From NCBI GenBank assembly GCA_012840135.1, contig DUMA01000023.1:1-64000 (forward strand): 64,000 nt of DNA. Reading direction: 5' to 3'. This document shows positions 16,935-26,674 of this stretch, piece by piece (the first letter of the stretch is position 1; each line of letters starts with the position of its first letter). The notes beneath the pieces were generated by a model. The model did no database searches, was not told the DNA's origin, and was given only the letters and a program-made list of their open reading frames with translations. Both the position numbers and the translations under genes were made by a program. Origin of the DNA: Thermoanaerobacterales bacterium (GTDB lineage: Bacteria; Bacillota; Thermosediminibacteria; Thermosediminibacterales; Tepidanaerobacteraceae).

Positions 16935-17045
16935 CAAGACATAAAGTGATCCAAAAACTCACTTATTGCCTCTTTAGAAAGCATAAGTTTTTCACTCAAA
17001 GCTGTTTTAAGAGCATCCATTAAAAGCTGTAAAGCTTCAAGAAAC
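16882..17045 (-). mobile_element. Inverted right-end fragment of same IS (copy B)
   Basis: On the minus strand the sequence encodes LEALQLLMDALKTALSEKLM then LSKEAISEFLDHFMSC and a stop, which looks like the C-terminus of the same transposase type. After ~35 nt it ends in CTGCGAAAGTTGAG, the exact inverse of the left-end repeat. It directly abuts copy A and cuts the 3' end of the Uma2 pseudogene. Confidence 0.65.
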
Positions 17046-17585
17046 TTTATGATCTTCAAAAATAGATACTCTTACCTTGTCTCCTTGCGTATATATATCA
17101 GGACGTCCATATCTTCAATTCTCCTGTAAAACAAACACATTCAAGATTTTACTTTCAGGCTCCACTATCCAGTATTCTTTTACGCCTTATTTTTCATATA
17201 AGTTAAACTTATGCAGTTTATCTTTCTGAGCTGTCGAAGGCGAAGTGATTTCTACAGTCAAATCAGGCGCTCCCGTGCATCCTCTTTCATCAAGCTTGGA
17301 TTCATCGCACACGACAACTATGTTGGGCTGAACCACGGTTTTTATCTCTTTCTCGTCCTTTTCATCTCCATCTGGAAACCTCACATCAAAAGGTGACATA
17401 TAAACTTCGCAAGATTTATCCTTTAGATAATCGAAGAATTGATAAAAAAGCTGCCCTAGGATCTTTTGATGGGTTCTAGAAGGGGATGTCATCAGGTAAA
17501 CCCGGCCATAAATCAATTCTATCCTCTCATTTTCCGACCAGGTCAAATAATCTGCATAAGTATAAATTTTATCTTCTTTTGGCAA
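17040..17585 (-). pseudogene. Uma2-family (DUF820) gene with two in-frame stops
   Basis: Good start (MPKEDKIYTYADYLTW, RIELIYGRVYLM, PFDVRFPDG, VVQPNIVVVCDESKLDERGC, TGAPDLTVEITSPSTAQKDK), then FNLYEK followed by TAA where the family has a Tyr codon. Translation continues in frame through GVKEYWIVEPESKILNVFVL, hits a TGA, and continues RYGRPDIYTQGDKVRVSIFE until IS sequence takes over near 17040. It thus has two nonsense codons and a lost 3' end. Differently broken from the copy at 7311. Confidence 0.85.
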
Positions 17586-17680
17586 TGGCTATTCGCACCT
17601 TCTTTCGAAAAAACTATCTTTTATAAAATTGCCGTCTACTAATTTGCTGCCTCTATAAATACTTATAAATACTAAATACA

Positions 17681-18136
17681 TTAATTGCTATTCTTTTTGA
17701 GGATTAAAAGAAACTCGTTAGCCGCTTTCGCAAGAAGTTCTGCTCTTTTTAGCACGAAATCCCCGTATACCTGTTTGAGATCTTCTTTTCCCCAGCTTTT
17801 TTCTACGATTTCCCTTCCTGCCGATGCGTCCGCAAAAACACCAGGTATAAAATGTTCGTCGAGTTCTCCTCTAGAAATATTATACTCGAGCACGTACTTC
17901 CAAGTAGGCTTTCCTGAAAGTCTACTTACATTCGTTCGCTCAAACGACCCTACAGGATACTCGCGGTATAAAGATTCTGCAAGCAATTTTACCTGCTCGG
18001 GATCCCAAACAAAATCCCTCTGAAACTCCGGAACATCGATTTCCTTATTGACGGCTCGCCGAACTATTTCCTTTACTTTCAACTGCTCAAGAGCTATAAA
18101 ACCCCTCCTTCTTAATAAAAACGACGTAATTACCAA
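17681..18136 (-). pseudogene. DUF262 (GmrSD/ParB-like) protein, internally deleted remnant
   Basis: 151 aa open frame. Its N-terminal half shows the DUF262 signature (KEIDVPEFQRDFVWDPEQVK, LLAESLYREYPVGSF), the DGQQR-less start of a ParB/Srx-fold NTPase-nuclease. The rest (FADASAGREIVEKSWGKEDL, QVYGDFVLKRAELLAKAANE) resembles the C-terminal end of such proteins, which are normally 350-700 aa. The catalytic middle is missing. It overlaps the DUF7662 gene by about 50 nt in another frame, and its true start is unclear. DUF262 proteins are common in defence islands. Confidence 0.6.
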
Positions 18137-18359
18137 GGCTTACTTCCTCGACCTTCCACCCCGCCCTCAACCAGGCATAGGCCTGCACATGTCCTCCGTT
18201 AGCCCACCACGGACGATGCTTTCTTGCCGAAGGCGGCAAACTATCTGCTATAATTTTTTCGATATCCTCAAAGGAAAGTTTTACCCGGAAAGAATCCTGA
18301 CTCATAAGATATTCTTCCAAAGGGTAATATTTACCTTTGTTTAACTTTCTCCTATGCAA
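18087..18359 (-). CDS. DUF7662-type small protein
   Basis: 90 aa. It matches the small domain with pattern KYYPLEEYL, SFEDIEKIIADSLPPSARKH, RPWWANGGHVQAYAWLRAGW, which I recognise as DUF7662; function unknown. TTG start with AGGAGG 9 nt upstream, 25 nt after the helicase stop codon, so it is co-transcribed with the helicase-nuclease. Intact. Members often sit beside restriction or defence genes, in line with this context. Confidence 0.7.
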   Translation of the reverse strand: MHRRKLNKGKYYPLEEYLMSQDSFRVKLSFEDIEKIIADSLPPSARKHRPWWANGGHVQAYAWLRAGWKVEEVSLGNYVVFIKKEGFYSS

Positions 18360-18384
18360 GGTAGGATACCTCCTATCACGGTTT

Positions 18385-21300
18385 TCAAATCTCCTCCCAC
18401 TCCTTGCGAAGCAGTGCGGCCATCCTTATAATTTCTTCTACCAGTTCGCTTCGGGTATCATTCGTATTATTTTCTGGTAGATAGCCTTCAGGTTTTATGC
18501 CGTGAGCATTAAGCTGCTCAAACACCCATTTCATGGTTCCCTCAGGATCCCTGTAAAACTCACTGCCGCGGATTCGGATGAATTTCCATCCCAGGCGTTC
18601 CAGGACAGCCTGGCGAGCCAAATCCTCCGGCAATTTTTCTATGGGATGCCATCTGTCGCCGTCGCATTCTATCGCTATTCTATTGTCTGCCCATTCTACA
18701 ACCAGATCTATAAAATAGTAGCCGACCTGCCACTGCGCATGGGTGCGGTAGTAGCCTGCTGCTATAAGGCGCTTTAAAACTTCCTGTTCAAAAGGAGATT
18801 GTGTTCTAGCACTTTCACGGGCTAAAGCCCTAGTAACTGCTTCCGGATCTAAAGCGTATTCGATTAAACGGCGGCGGAGATCGCCTTCTTTTAAATCATT
18901 ATATGGATCTAAGGAATACACCACCCACATCTGGTCTTTAGCCCTGCTGGCAGCTACATTAAACCGCTGTCTAAAACGGTCGGTTTCGCGCAAGGGAAGA
19001 GGAGTTCCCGTCGAAGCGTCTACAAGGGACAAAAATACCACATCCCTTTCGTCGCCCTGAAATTGAGCAGCGGTGCCGCACAAAATATTTCGGCTCTTGT
19101 ATTCTTGTTCTGACAAATACCTTCGAAGCAATGAATCTATGTATCGAGCCTGCTCTTCTCCCACCAAAGATATTACGCCAAAGGTCTTATTTTTGTAAGC
19201 CGGATGCTTCGCCGCCGCTACCAACAGCGACGCCAACTCTATTGCCTCTTTTTTATTTATCTTTCTTTCAACGATTGCACCTTGCACCCGGTAGGGTACC
19301 ACGTGAGATTTGAGCGGTACCTTGCCAGATTCCCTCAAAGGTCTTATACTGCCGTTGTAAGAAAGGTGGTTACTGAACTGGATAATTTCCGGTACGCATC
19401 GGAAATGCTCTACCAGCATGATGGTGCCGCCGAAGGACTCCCGGGCAATATCGTAAATCGAGCGCCTTCCGTCATAAAGTATGGCATTTGGAATATCCTT
19501 TAAGTATTCCGCTATGAGATTCTTTATTTTTTCCAACTCTTGTCCGATTCCTTCCGGGCTTACCTGTTCATGGTCACCCACAACAACTACTTTTTCAGCC
19601 AAATACAGCGCAGCGAGGGCCAACGAATCGCACTGGCTTGCTTCATCGATGATAACCACATCAAAGCGCGTCGTCTCTGGTTCGAACTGTTCTACCACGC
19701 GGGAAAGCGGCATAATCCACACCGGCACAGCATCACGGGCAATGTTTAACTTCCTGGCCGCCTCCGCCCTCAAATAGGGAGCAAGTTTAGTGTATCCTTT
19801 ACCAAGTTTTTTCACAATACCCAACCATCCCATCAAAGCCTGCTGCTGTTCAAGTGTCGTCCTTTTCAGCTGCGCTGCCCAGGCCTTGCATTCTATAAGC
19901 TCAGCTGTGATCTGCCTTAGAGCTTCGGTTCGCCTGTTTATAAGCCCCTGCAATTCCGATACCGAAACCGATGTGCGCCTTTTGAGTTCCTCCTCGAGTA
20001 GCCTCCACCGCCAAGCCTCCACGGGGTCCCCCGGCAATTCCGCCTTGCCGTGGACGCCCTGCCGTGTGCGAATAGTCGCTGCCCAACCAGGTGCGAACTG
20101 CTCTAGTTTCGTTAAAAGCTCTTCTCTTCTCTTAAGGTGGACCTTACGTCTATAAAGGTCCAAAAGCTTTTCATAGGCCGTTGAATAGTTTTCTGCATCC
20201 AAATTTTTAACAGCCTTATACAAACGAGTTACAATTACACTCTTATTCAATTTCAGAATCTCTCTTAACACTTTTTCTAGGTTTTCAATTTCGACGTGCG
20301 CCCAATAATGGCGGATATTCGATATCCTCGATTCGATAATTTCAAGCAATTCTTCCATCAACACTTTGCCCAAAGTTCTGAGTTCTTCAAAAGGAGAACT
20401 TTCGGGTTCACGTTGCTTTATAAAAGCTTCCCAATCAAAGCCGTAGCTTTTTAATTTCTCAATCAATGGCGAAAGTCTTTTGTCGCTAAATTCGAGCAAC
20501 CTCTGGATTCGGCCCAAACGCTGAACGGCAGCCCGTTCAGGTTCTTCACTCTGTTTATCAAGTTCGGAACCACCATGCCTTACCACAAGGTAATCCCAGC
20601 GCAATATGAGTTCACTGCGCAATCTTGATAGTCTTGCCAGTGCCGCCAGAGCCTGAAAGTGCTGGATCTTGCTTGGTTGTCCCGACGCTACTTTGGCATT
20701 CTGAATGAATCTTCGCCATGCGGGACGAAAAATTAGGGAAAGGCCGCCTATACTACCACGGTGCGACGCTTCCTCCGCCAGCTCAACGGCCAATCGCTCC
20801 TGTTCTTCAACAGGAATATTGCCGGCCAACCGCGGGCGATGGAGAATGAAAAGCTCCTGCGAGTTCGCTTTCAATTCCTCAATATCTCCCAGCAATTTTA
20901 TGAGATTATTCCACGGTTCGCAATAGGCTTTGCCCTTAGTTCCAGAATCTACAGCTGCAAGTTCCCAATCTTCAGCCTCCAAAAGTTCCTTTCCGATTTG
21001 TTTTGCTTCCTTTGCAAGTTCATCCAAATACCCAACAATTTCTTGCCCTTTTTTCTCATCATCCCAAAACTCCGAACTGAGCAAATTAACCGGATGCGAC
21101 AAAATTCCACTCAATTCGGAAAAACGCTCGGGAGACATGAGGTTTTCCGGAGAAGGGAGTCCAAAAAGCAACTCTCCCTCTTCTTCGGGCGTTATAGCGG
21201 CATTGGTTTGATAAAGCTCTACTAATTCTGGAATAGAAAGGGGTAGAGGTTGGCCCGTCTCGACGGGGCCCGGTATCCAGTCATGGACCCCTTTACCTTT

Positions 21301-22884
21301 CACAACTAGCCTTGCCGCCTCACTTGGGTCATACGACTCGCCGCCTAATACAATGGGCCTGTACTCGTTGCCAACGGCATCTAAAAGGCGCTGCTGCAAA
21401 GTCTGAATTTCCCTCTTCAACTGACTTCTCTGGATAGATAAATCTTTTGCCTTTTCTTCAAAAGTTCTTGCATCGCCTCGACTTAGCTGCTCGTTGATAT
21501 GCCATACGGCCTCTTCTAGCTGCTTTCGGCTCTCCAAATCGTTGTCCAGTACGCTAACACAAAGGGGCCTCAGCGGTTCGACTATTTTGTCTCGAAGCAT
21601 CCTTAATGCTTTTGAGGTATGGGCGGTGACAAGGACTGATTTGCCCTGTGCGAGGAGATGGCCGATGAGATTTGCAATTGTGTGCGTTTTCCCGGTCCCA
21701 GGGGGGCCCTGGACCAGAACTGCACCGTAACTTTCCAATCTTTCGGCTATTTTCAATTGTTCCTTATTCCAAGGCTTGCTAAAAAGAATATCATCAGGTT
21801 CGCTCCCCGGAAGTCCGGTATACTCTGTTTCCGTCGCCTCAGTTTTCCCGTCCGACAAATCTATTCCAACGATCCTCGACAAAAACGAGGGCAAGTCTTT
21901 ACGCTCCTTCAAATCCTCCAAAATCCTATCCAGCACAAGTGCAAAACCTAATGTCCGTTGTCTTAAGAAAATCAAAGGCGATCTTCCTATAACCGGTTGT
22001 ATCGATCCTTCCGGCGGTAACTTTTCCCCGATAAAGTCACCGTGGGGCGAAAGAGCTACTACAAGTCGTCTGAGAAAGCCTGAAGTATCGTCCCCTCCCA
22101 GCGGATGAAATCCACTCTTGCTCCATTCATCCTGTACACTTGCTAAATTGTTCAAGTCAATTTCTGTCCCATAGCGAAATGCGGCAGTATAAAGCTGTGG
22201 ATTTGCTCCTGTATCAATAATGCGAAATTCTGGTACATCGGTGTCAAATTCCAATTGCACCGGCATCAAAAGCACAGGATAATATATTTCTCTCCCTTCA
22301 ATTTGCTAACTTAAAATACCATCCCCTAGCATCAACTCTACGCGTTCACCTTCACGCTGGATATACCCGTACAATTCGTAGAGGGTTTCGAAAACCTTCA
22401 TGGCCTGCCTTGCCGGCCGCTCATTTGCCGCCCATTCTGTCCACAATTTCCTCCAGCGTTCGAATTCCTCCACGCGTTTTTTATCGTCTTCGAATCGTTC
22501 CACAGCGGAAGCCCCGTCTGGTAATTCTACATTTTTACTTGCTATCGTAAATACATCCTGCTTAAAAGGATCTTCCCAGCTGGGCTGGAGCCATTCCTTG
22601 ATGGATTCGGGAGGTGCCGGCGGTTTTGTGAGCTTGGGCCGCCGGACTCTAAGGATAAATCCATTTCCTTCTGTTTCGGATGCTGAATTTTCCCCTTCTT
22701 CTGAAGTAAAAAAGTATGTACGGCTAATAGAAGGATGATCGGGAAGCTCGGAAAACCAAAGCCGCCAGCTATGTTCCTTTATATTTGTTGGAAAAGAACA
22801 GCGAATACGGGAAAATTCACGAAGAAAGCTATATAATCTTATCAGGCGTTCTCTTGCCGTCTGGAGTTTTTCATTTACACTCAT
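18385..22884 (-). pseudogene. SF1 (DNA2/Upf1-type) helicase with C-terminal Vsr/DUF559 nuclease, split by amber codon
   Basis: One frame of about 1,500 codons is interrupted only by TAG at 22306-22308, between ..MLGDGILS and QIEGREIYYPVLLMPV... Before the stop: N-terminal regulatory region (SD GGGGGT, ATG 22884). After it: Walker A VQGPPGTGKTHTIANLIGHL, coiled-coil insert, Walker B VVIIDEASQCDSLALA, motif III VVGDHEQVSPEG, motif IV-VI (VEHFRCVPEIIQFS, TAAQFQGDERDVVFLSLVDA, RFNVAASRAKDQMWVVYS). The C-terminal PD-(D/E)XK nuclease shows SPFEQEVLKRL, YFIDLVVE and IAIECDG. The TAG probably replaces TGG (Trp). Internal re-initiation at the GTG at 22275 could still give a 1,296-aa helicase. It is the core of the decayed defence-type cluster. 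Confidence 0.88.
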
Positions 22885-22928
22885 GTATATACCCCCATTA
22901 GTGGCCATTATTTACTCAATAAAAGTAA

Positions 22929-24704
22929 CTACACACCTACCACAATATAAGTTCCGATTCTGTTAATGTTCAACATTTTTGATGATGTTATTTCGTTCAA
23001 ATTTAAATCAAATTCAAAGGGAAAAAGCGAATAAAGTTTATCTATTTCGGCAAAATCCAGGTAACTTCTATTCGATGCCTTTAAATAGCACAAAATCAAA
23101 AAGCATTTTATGGAACTGTCGGAGATATATATCTCCCTGCCGGACGTATAGAGTCCTTTTCCCTCGCTTATTATCAGTCCCCACTCTTTCAAGCTGAATA
23201 TAATATTGTTAATCGAATATAAAATCGTCTGCCTTTCTCCCCACTTTTCGAAAATCTTTCTCCTTATGTTTTCCAGTTTGAATTTTTCATCCAAATACAG
23301 GCTTTTACCGATTAGATAGATGATATCGTTAAAAATAGGGAAGCTTAGCATCATCAAACCGTAGTGCAGCGCTATTTTTTCTTCGGCATTTCCTTGGGCA
23401 GTCCATCTCCCTTCCACTCTATAACCTGTTTTTCTCTCAATAAATCACCGAAATCGCCGTATTTATTTTGGTAAATCGCAATCCTATTTGACAATGTATC
23501 CAACACAACCTCCTCTTTTACGCCTCCCTGGCCCACCGTCGATATGTTTCCGTGGTCCGAAGTTATGAAAATCTCATAGCCCCTTTGCTCTGATTCTTCT
23601 AAGAACTCCGCCAAAAAGCCGTTTTTCAAGAAAATCTCGATATGATATTATAAAGACCTATATAATCGAAAAATTCCTGATGAGCATAAATATCTATTAT
23701 ATCGGCAACTATACCTATAATTTTTATACCGCTTCTTATACTTTCCAGCAAGGCCTCCTCTTTAAATGTCTTTATACTCCTCAAATAAGCGATTTCACTT
23801 TCTTTATACCCGTGCTCGATGTAAAATTTCTTAAACCGCTTTTCATCGTGATCGGTCGAAAATAACGTATCCTTAAAGCTGACCGGTATCTCTCCCGAAA
23901 AAAGAGCCTGCCTCGAAGCAGAAGTTATGGTGGGAATCCAGGCAAAGCAAGCTTTATCCTCCAGAAGAAAACTGCGCTCTTTTAAGAAATTTTTTATGAT
24001 ACACCAATTGAACTCCGACATGCCGTCAAAGACAATCAAAATTACCTTATCCTTCCCTTCTCTTCTTAACAAGTTTACGATGTAATGTTGAACATGATGC
24101 ACCATGACCGGCGAACTTGTAAAAGACAAGAAGGTAAGTTTGCCGTAGTTGTCCATAAGCCAATTTTTAAACTTTTCATTTATCCTAAGGTTTTCTTAAG
24201 TCTCCGCCAAAACTTTCAAGAAATATTCTCCACTGCTCCTGCAAAAAATCGAAAAACGCTTCCTTTCCCTTTAAAATTTTTTCTACGATATCCTTCTCGT
24301 TTACAGTATTTAAACTCTTTCTAATAAAGCGCCGCAATACAGGTGGAAGCTCGATTCCTTTGTAGTAGAGCTTCAACAGTTTTTTTACCAAATCTCCCAG
24401 TGAATTTATTAAAGCCGCATCGACTTGAAAAACGCTTTTTAATATAAAAGCGCAGGTTTCATCAAAGTCTAGCTTTTTTTTGAGCTTTGAAGATCTCTCA
24501 TATATCACGTCGTAATATCCCCTTTCTATCTCCATCAAAACCACGACATCCTAATTCCTCGCCAGGCCTTGCGTAGACCAAACAATCATCTTTTATAATT
24601 CCTCTTGTCGAAGCAATTATTTTCTTGTACCTGCTTATGTTTTTTAATGTTCCGATAGGATCCAACTTCAAATGCTTTTCAAATAAAATCTCCGTGTTGT
24701 CCAC
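22929..24704 (-). pseudogene. pglZ: PglZ-domain protein (BREX-type phosphatase) with four frameshifts
   Basis: Pieces in three frames, in order: LDPIGTLKNISRYKK..VYARPGEEL; DVVVLMEIERGYYDVIYE.. LPPVLRRFIRKSLN.. AFFDFLQEQWRIFLES; INEKFKNWLMDNYGKLTFLS, then the alkaline-phosphatase-like core VILIVFDGMSEFNWCII and IPTITSASRQALFSGEIP; then EIFITSDHGNISTVGQGGV; then NAEEKIALHYGLMML and a winged C-terminal tail. Breaks are near 24550, 24180, 23632 and 23395. The last two can be repaired by one base in T or A runs. BREX-3-like PglZ proteins share the FLQERW segment. GTG start at 24704 overlaps the coiled-coil gene upstream. Non-functional as it stands. Confidence 0.85.
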
Positions 24705-24847
24705 AAGCCTTGCAACCTACCTTCGAATTCAACTTTTAAACGCTCAATAGACTGCTCCATCTCGCGGCTCGAATATTTCAAGCTTTTTTCCGTTACATTT
24801 ATTCTTTCCTTCACCTTCGCAATTTCTCGGTCTATCTGAGCCAGCAT
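24668..24847 (-). pseudogene. Coiled-coil protein, C-terminal fragment upstream of pglZ
   Basis: 59 codons: MLAQIDREIAKVKERINVTE, then SLKYSSREMEQSIERLKVEF and GRLQGLWTTRRFYLKSI. Helical, charged, overlapping the pglZ start by 37 nt, so it was the preceding operon gene. Upstream of 24847 the frame hits a stop at the breakpoint with the oppositely oriented dynamin-like remnant, showing that its N-terminal part was deleted. Confidence 0.5.
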
Positions 24848-24859
24848 CAGATTAAAAGC

Positions 24860-25648
24860 CTAGAAGACGCACTAAAGGAAATCGGAGGGAAAACCGAAGA
24901 CATTCTCGCCGTGTTAAACAGGATAGACCTTATAAATTCCTCAAAAAGGGAACTGGTATTGGAGGAATCCTATCGCATTTTCGGAAATGTATTTTGCGAT
25001 ATCGTGGCTTTTTCCGCAAAACAAGCTCTTTTATCCATAGAAAGCGGCGATACCGAGGGGCTAAGACAGAGCGGCTACTTTGTCTTTTTGGAATCCATAG
25101 AAAAAAACTTCCTATCTAAAGCCCTGCATCTTCAAAAAAATCCAAACTTCTCGGATTTAAAGGATTTACCTCCGAGGTCGTAAGAATCACCGACGAATAT
25201 CAAAAAAGGTTAGAAAACGACGAAAAAAGGCGAGCAAACCTTTTTTCTGCCTTTCTCTCCATTCTGCTGTCCGTTACTTTTATAGGAGCTTTAAGCACAT
25301 TCCTCCCCATAGGACTTATAGTAGGAACTATTTTCGCCCTTTTCAACAAATTTTCCGGCAAAAAAAAAGGACATCGACCTTTCGATGAGCATCGACGTAG
25401 AAAATATAAGGCGGCGCTTTGTCACCGAATTACTAGAACCCCAGGTTATACTTCAGATAAAAAATCTTTCTGAAAAGCTCATAGAAAAGCGCTTTGAACA
25501 GATCTTTACTGAAAGCTTCAAGGGGTACACCCGGGAAAAACTGAGCCGTTTTTTGCAGGAGCTGAAAGAATACGTGGAAAGGGTAGACGATATTTTGGAA
25601 AGAGTTAGGAGTTTTAATTTATCGACTCTTGCACTCAAAGGTAGCTGA
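24860..25648 (+). pseudogene. Dynamin-like GTPase, 3' remnant
   Basis: Starts inside the G domain: LEDALKEIGGKTEDILAVLN-RID (NRID fits the G4 N/TKxD motif). Then come ESYRIFGNVFCDIVAFSAKQ and, after a frameshift in a seven-A run (25134-25140), GFKGFTSEVVRITDEYQKRL. A hydrophobic hairpin of about 34 residues (FLSILLSVTFIGALSTFLP..IGLIVGTIFALF) resembles the membrane paddle of bacterial dynamins. A further frameshift in a nine-A run (25360-25368) leads into a helical stalk (NIRRRFVTELLEPQ.. YTREKLSRFLQELKEY). G1-G3 are missing. Orientation is opposite to pglZ. Confidence 0.65.
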
Positions 25649-25717
25649 ATACGTCCATGACACGATATGGAATAGATGGAATTCATTCTATGCCGTTTAA
25701 AATTCAATGGTAACTAC

Positions 25718-25780
25718 TTAGTCAATCGCTGCCACCGGAATATCTAACATCTTGGCAGCATCTATTAACTTTGAATCTTA
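25718..25780 (-). pseudogene. Transposase C-terminal tail, second copy
   Basis: Encodes DSKLIDAAKMLDIPVAAID-stop, nearly identical to the tail of the remnant at 14332. Only about 60 bp remain. Confidence 0.5.
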
Positions 25781-25804
25781 TATAGGCTTCCTTATTATGT
25801 AGAT

Positions 25805-26269
25805 TTATGCTTTTTCTGATTGTTTCATTTCCTCTTCTTTCAGCTTTCTTAATTGATGAATATTTATCATTGGCATTCTTACAGGGGGGTTAATTCCTGC
25901 CAGTGCTGTGGCAGACAAGACATATGATCTCGTGAACTGGGAAAGAGCAACAACCCCATTCAATTCCAGCATTTTTTTAAAATCTTCTTGTTTTAACGCA
26001 TTTTTATCGCCTATAAACTTCCCTTCGTAGACAATATTTATTTTAAATAAAATGCTTTTACCTTTTTTGGCAACAAAATTGGATTTAAACTGAACTACAC
26101 CATAATAAGCCTCATCATGTTCTTCTAGTTTTATAACTTCATAATCAAAATCATTCTTAATATTTACTTTTTCTTTGTTCTTACCCACTTCTTTAGTTTC
26201 CAGTTTAAAATTCACAACTCTACTTGCAATCATCTGAAAAATTGCAATTATTTTATTTGAGTCTATCAT
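25805..26269 (-). CDS. SecB-like chaperone of a toxin-antitoxin-chaperone (TAC) module
   Basis: 154 aa. SecB fold features: strands YYGVVQFKSNFVAKKGK and LFKINIVYEGKFIG, then the C-terminal LSQFTRSYVLSATALAGINP followed by PVRMPMINIHQL, equivalent to the YARE..PxLxPIN ending of SecB. Monoderm bacteria lack an export SecB, but SecB-like proteins encoded third in HigBA operons act as chaperones that fold and protect the antitoxin. The ATG overlaps the antitoxin stop by 4 nt (ATGA), giving tight coupling. Intact. Confidence 0.8.
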   Translation of the reverse strand: MIDSNKIIAIFQMIASRVVNFKLETKEVGKNKEKVNIKNDFDYEVIKLEEHDEAYYGVVQFKSNFVAKKGKSILFKINIVYEGKFIGDKNALKQEDFKKMLELNGVVALSQFTRSYVLSATALAGINPPVRMPMINIHQLRKLKEEEMKQSEKA

Positions 26270-26631
26270 GCTGCTTCACCTACAAAATTAAAATTCAACA
26301 TATTACCTTCAGTAATATCCCATACAGTTACATTTTGCTTCTTCTCCCTAAATATAACTTTAAACTCCAGACCTAATGCCGATGATATTTTCCATAACTG
26401 TTCAATAGATGGATTATACTCTCCGCTTTCCAGTTTGGAAACCATCGCCTGGGTGCATCCTAATTTTTGTGCTAAATCCTTCTGTGTTAAATTATTTTTT
26501 ACTCTATAGTTTATTAAAGTAACAGCTATATCAACTAATATATCATCTAATTCAAAATATTTTTTTTCTTCATCATCAGCTATTTCATCGATTAAATCAT
26601 AGGGATTCCCCAGCATCATTTTATAATCCAT
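26266..26631 (-). CDS. XRE-family antitoxin, HigA type
   Basis: 121 aa. Central helix-turn-helix (NLTQKDLAQKLGCTQAMVSK, LESGEYNPSIEQLWKISSAL) for DNA and operator binding. The C-terminal extension (about residues 100-121, VTVWDITEGNMLNFNFVGEA) is hydrophobic and lies where the chaperone-addiction sequence sits in TAC antitoxins. It is the second gene of the toxin-antitoxin-SecB operon and likely represses the palindromic promoter at 27128. The ATG at 26631 is supported by an upstream GGAGG. Confidence 0.85.
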   Translation of the reverse strand: MDYKMMLGNPYDLIDEIADDEEKKYFELDDILVDIAVTLINYRVKNNLTQKDLAQKLGCTQAMVSKLESGEYNPSIEQLWKISSALGLEFKVIFREKKQNVTVWDITEGNMLNFNFVGEAA

Positions 26632-26674
26632 ATTTATACCTCCATTTCAGCCCTTTCCTTTTAATTATTCCCTT

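Noticed and set aside
18087-18136. DUF262 start at MVITSFLLRRRG
   Set aside because: This start lies inside the DUF7662 gene without an SD; the true start is probably further in, but no good codon/RBS pair could be fixed.
17681-24847. Cluster as a standard BREX operon
   Set aside because: PglZ is present, but no BrxC ATPase, methyltransferase, BrxA/B or Lon-like gene is seen in the window.
22929-25648. Frameshifts as sequencing errors
   Set aside because: Several changes sit in homopolymers, but large deletions, missing N-termini and nonsense codons nearby, with intact genes elsewhere, favour real decay; not fully excluded.
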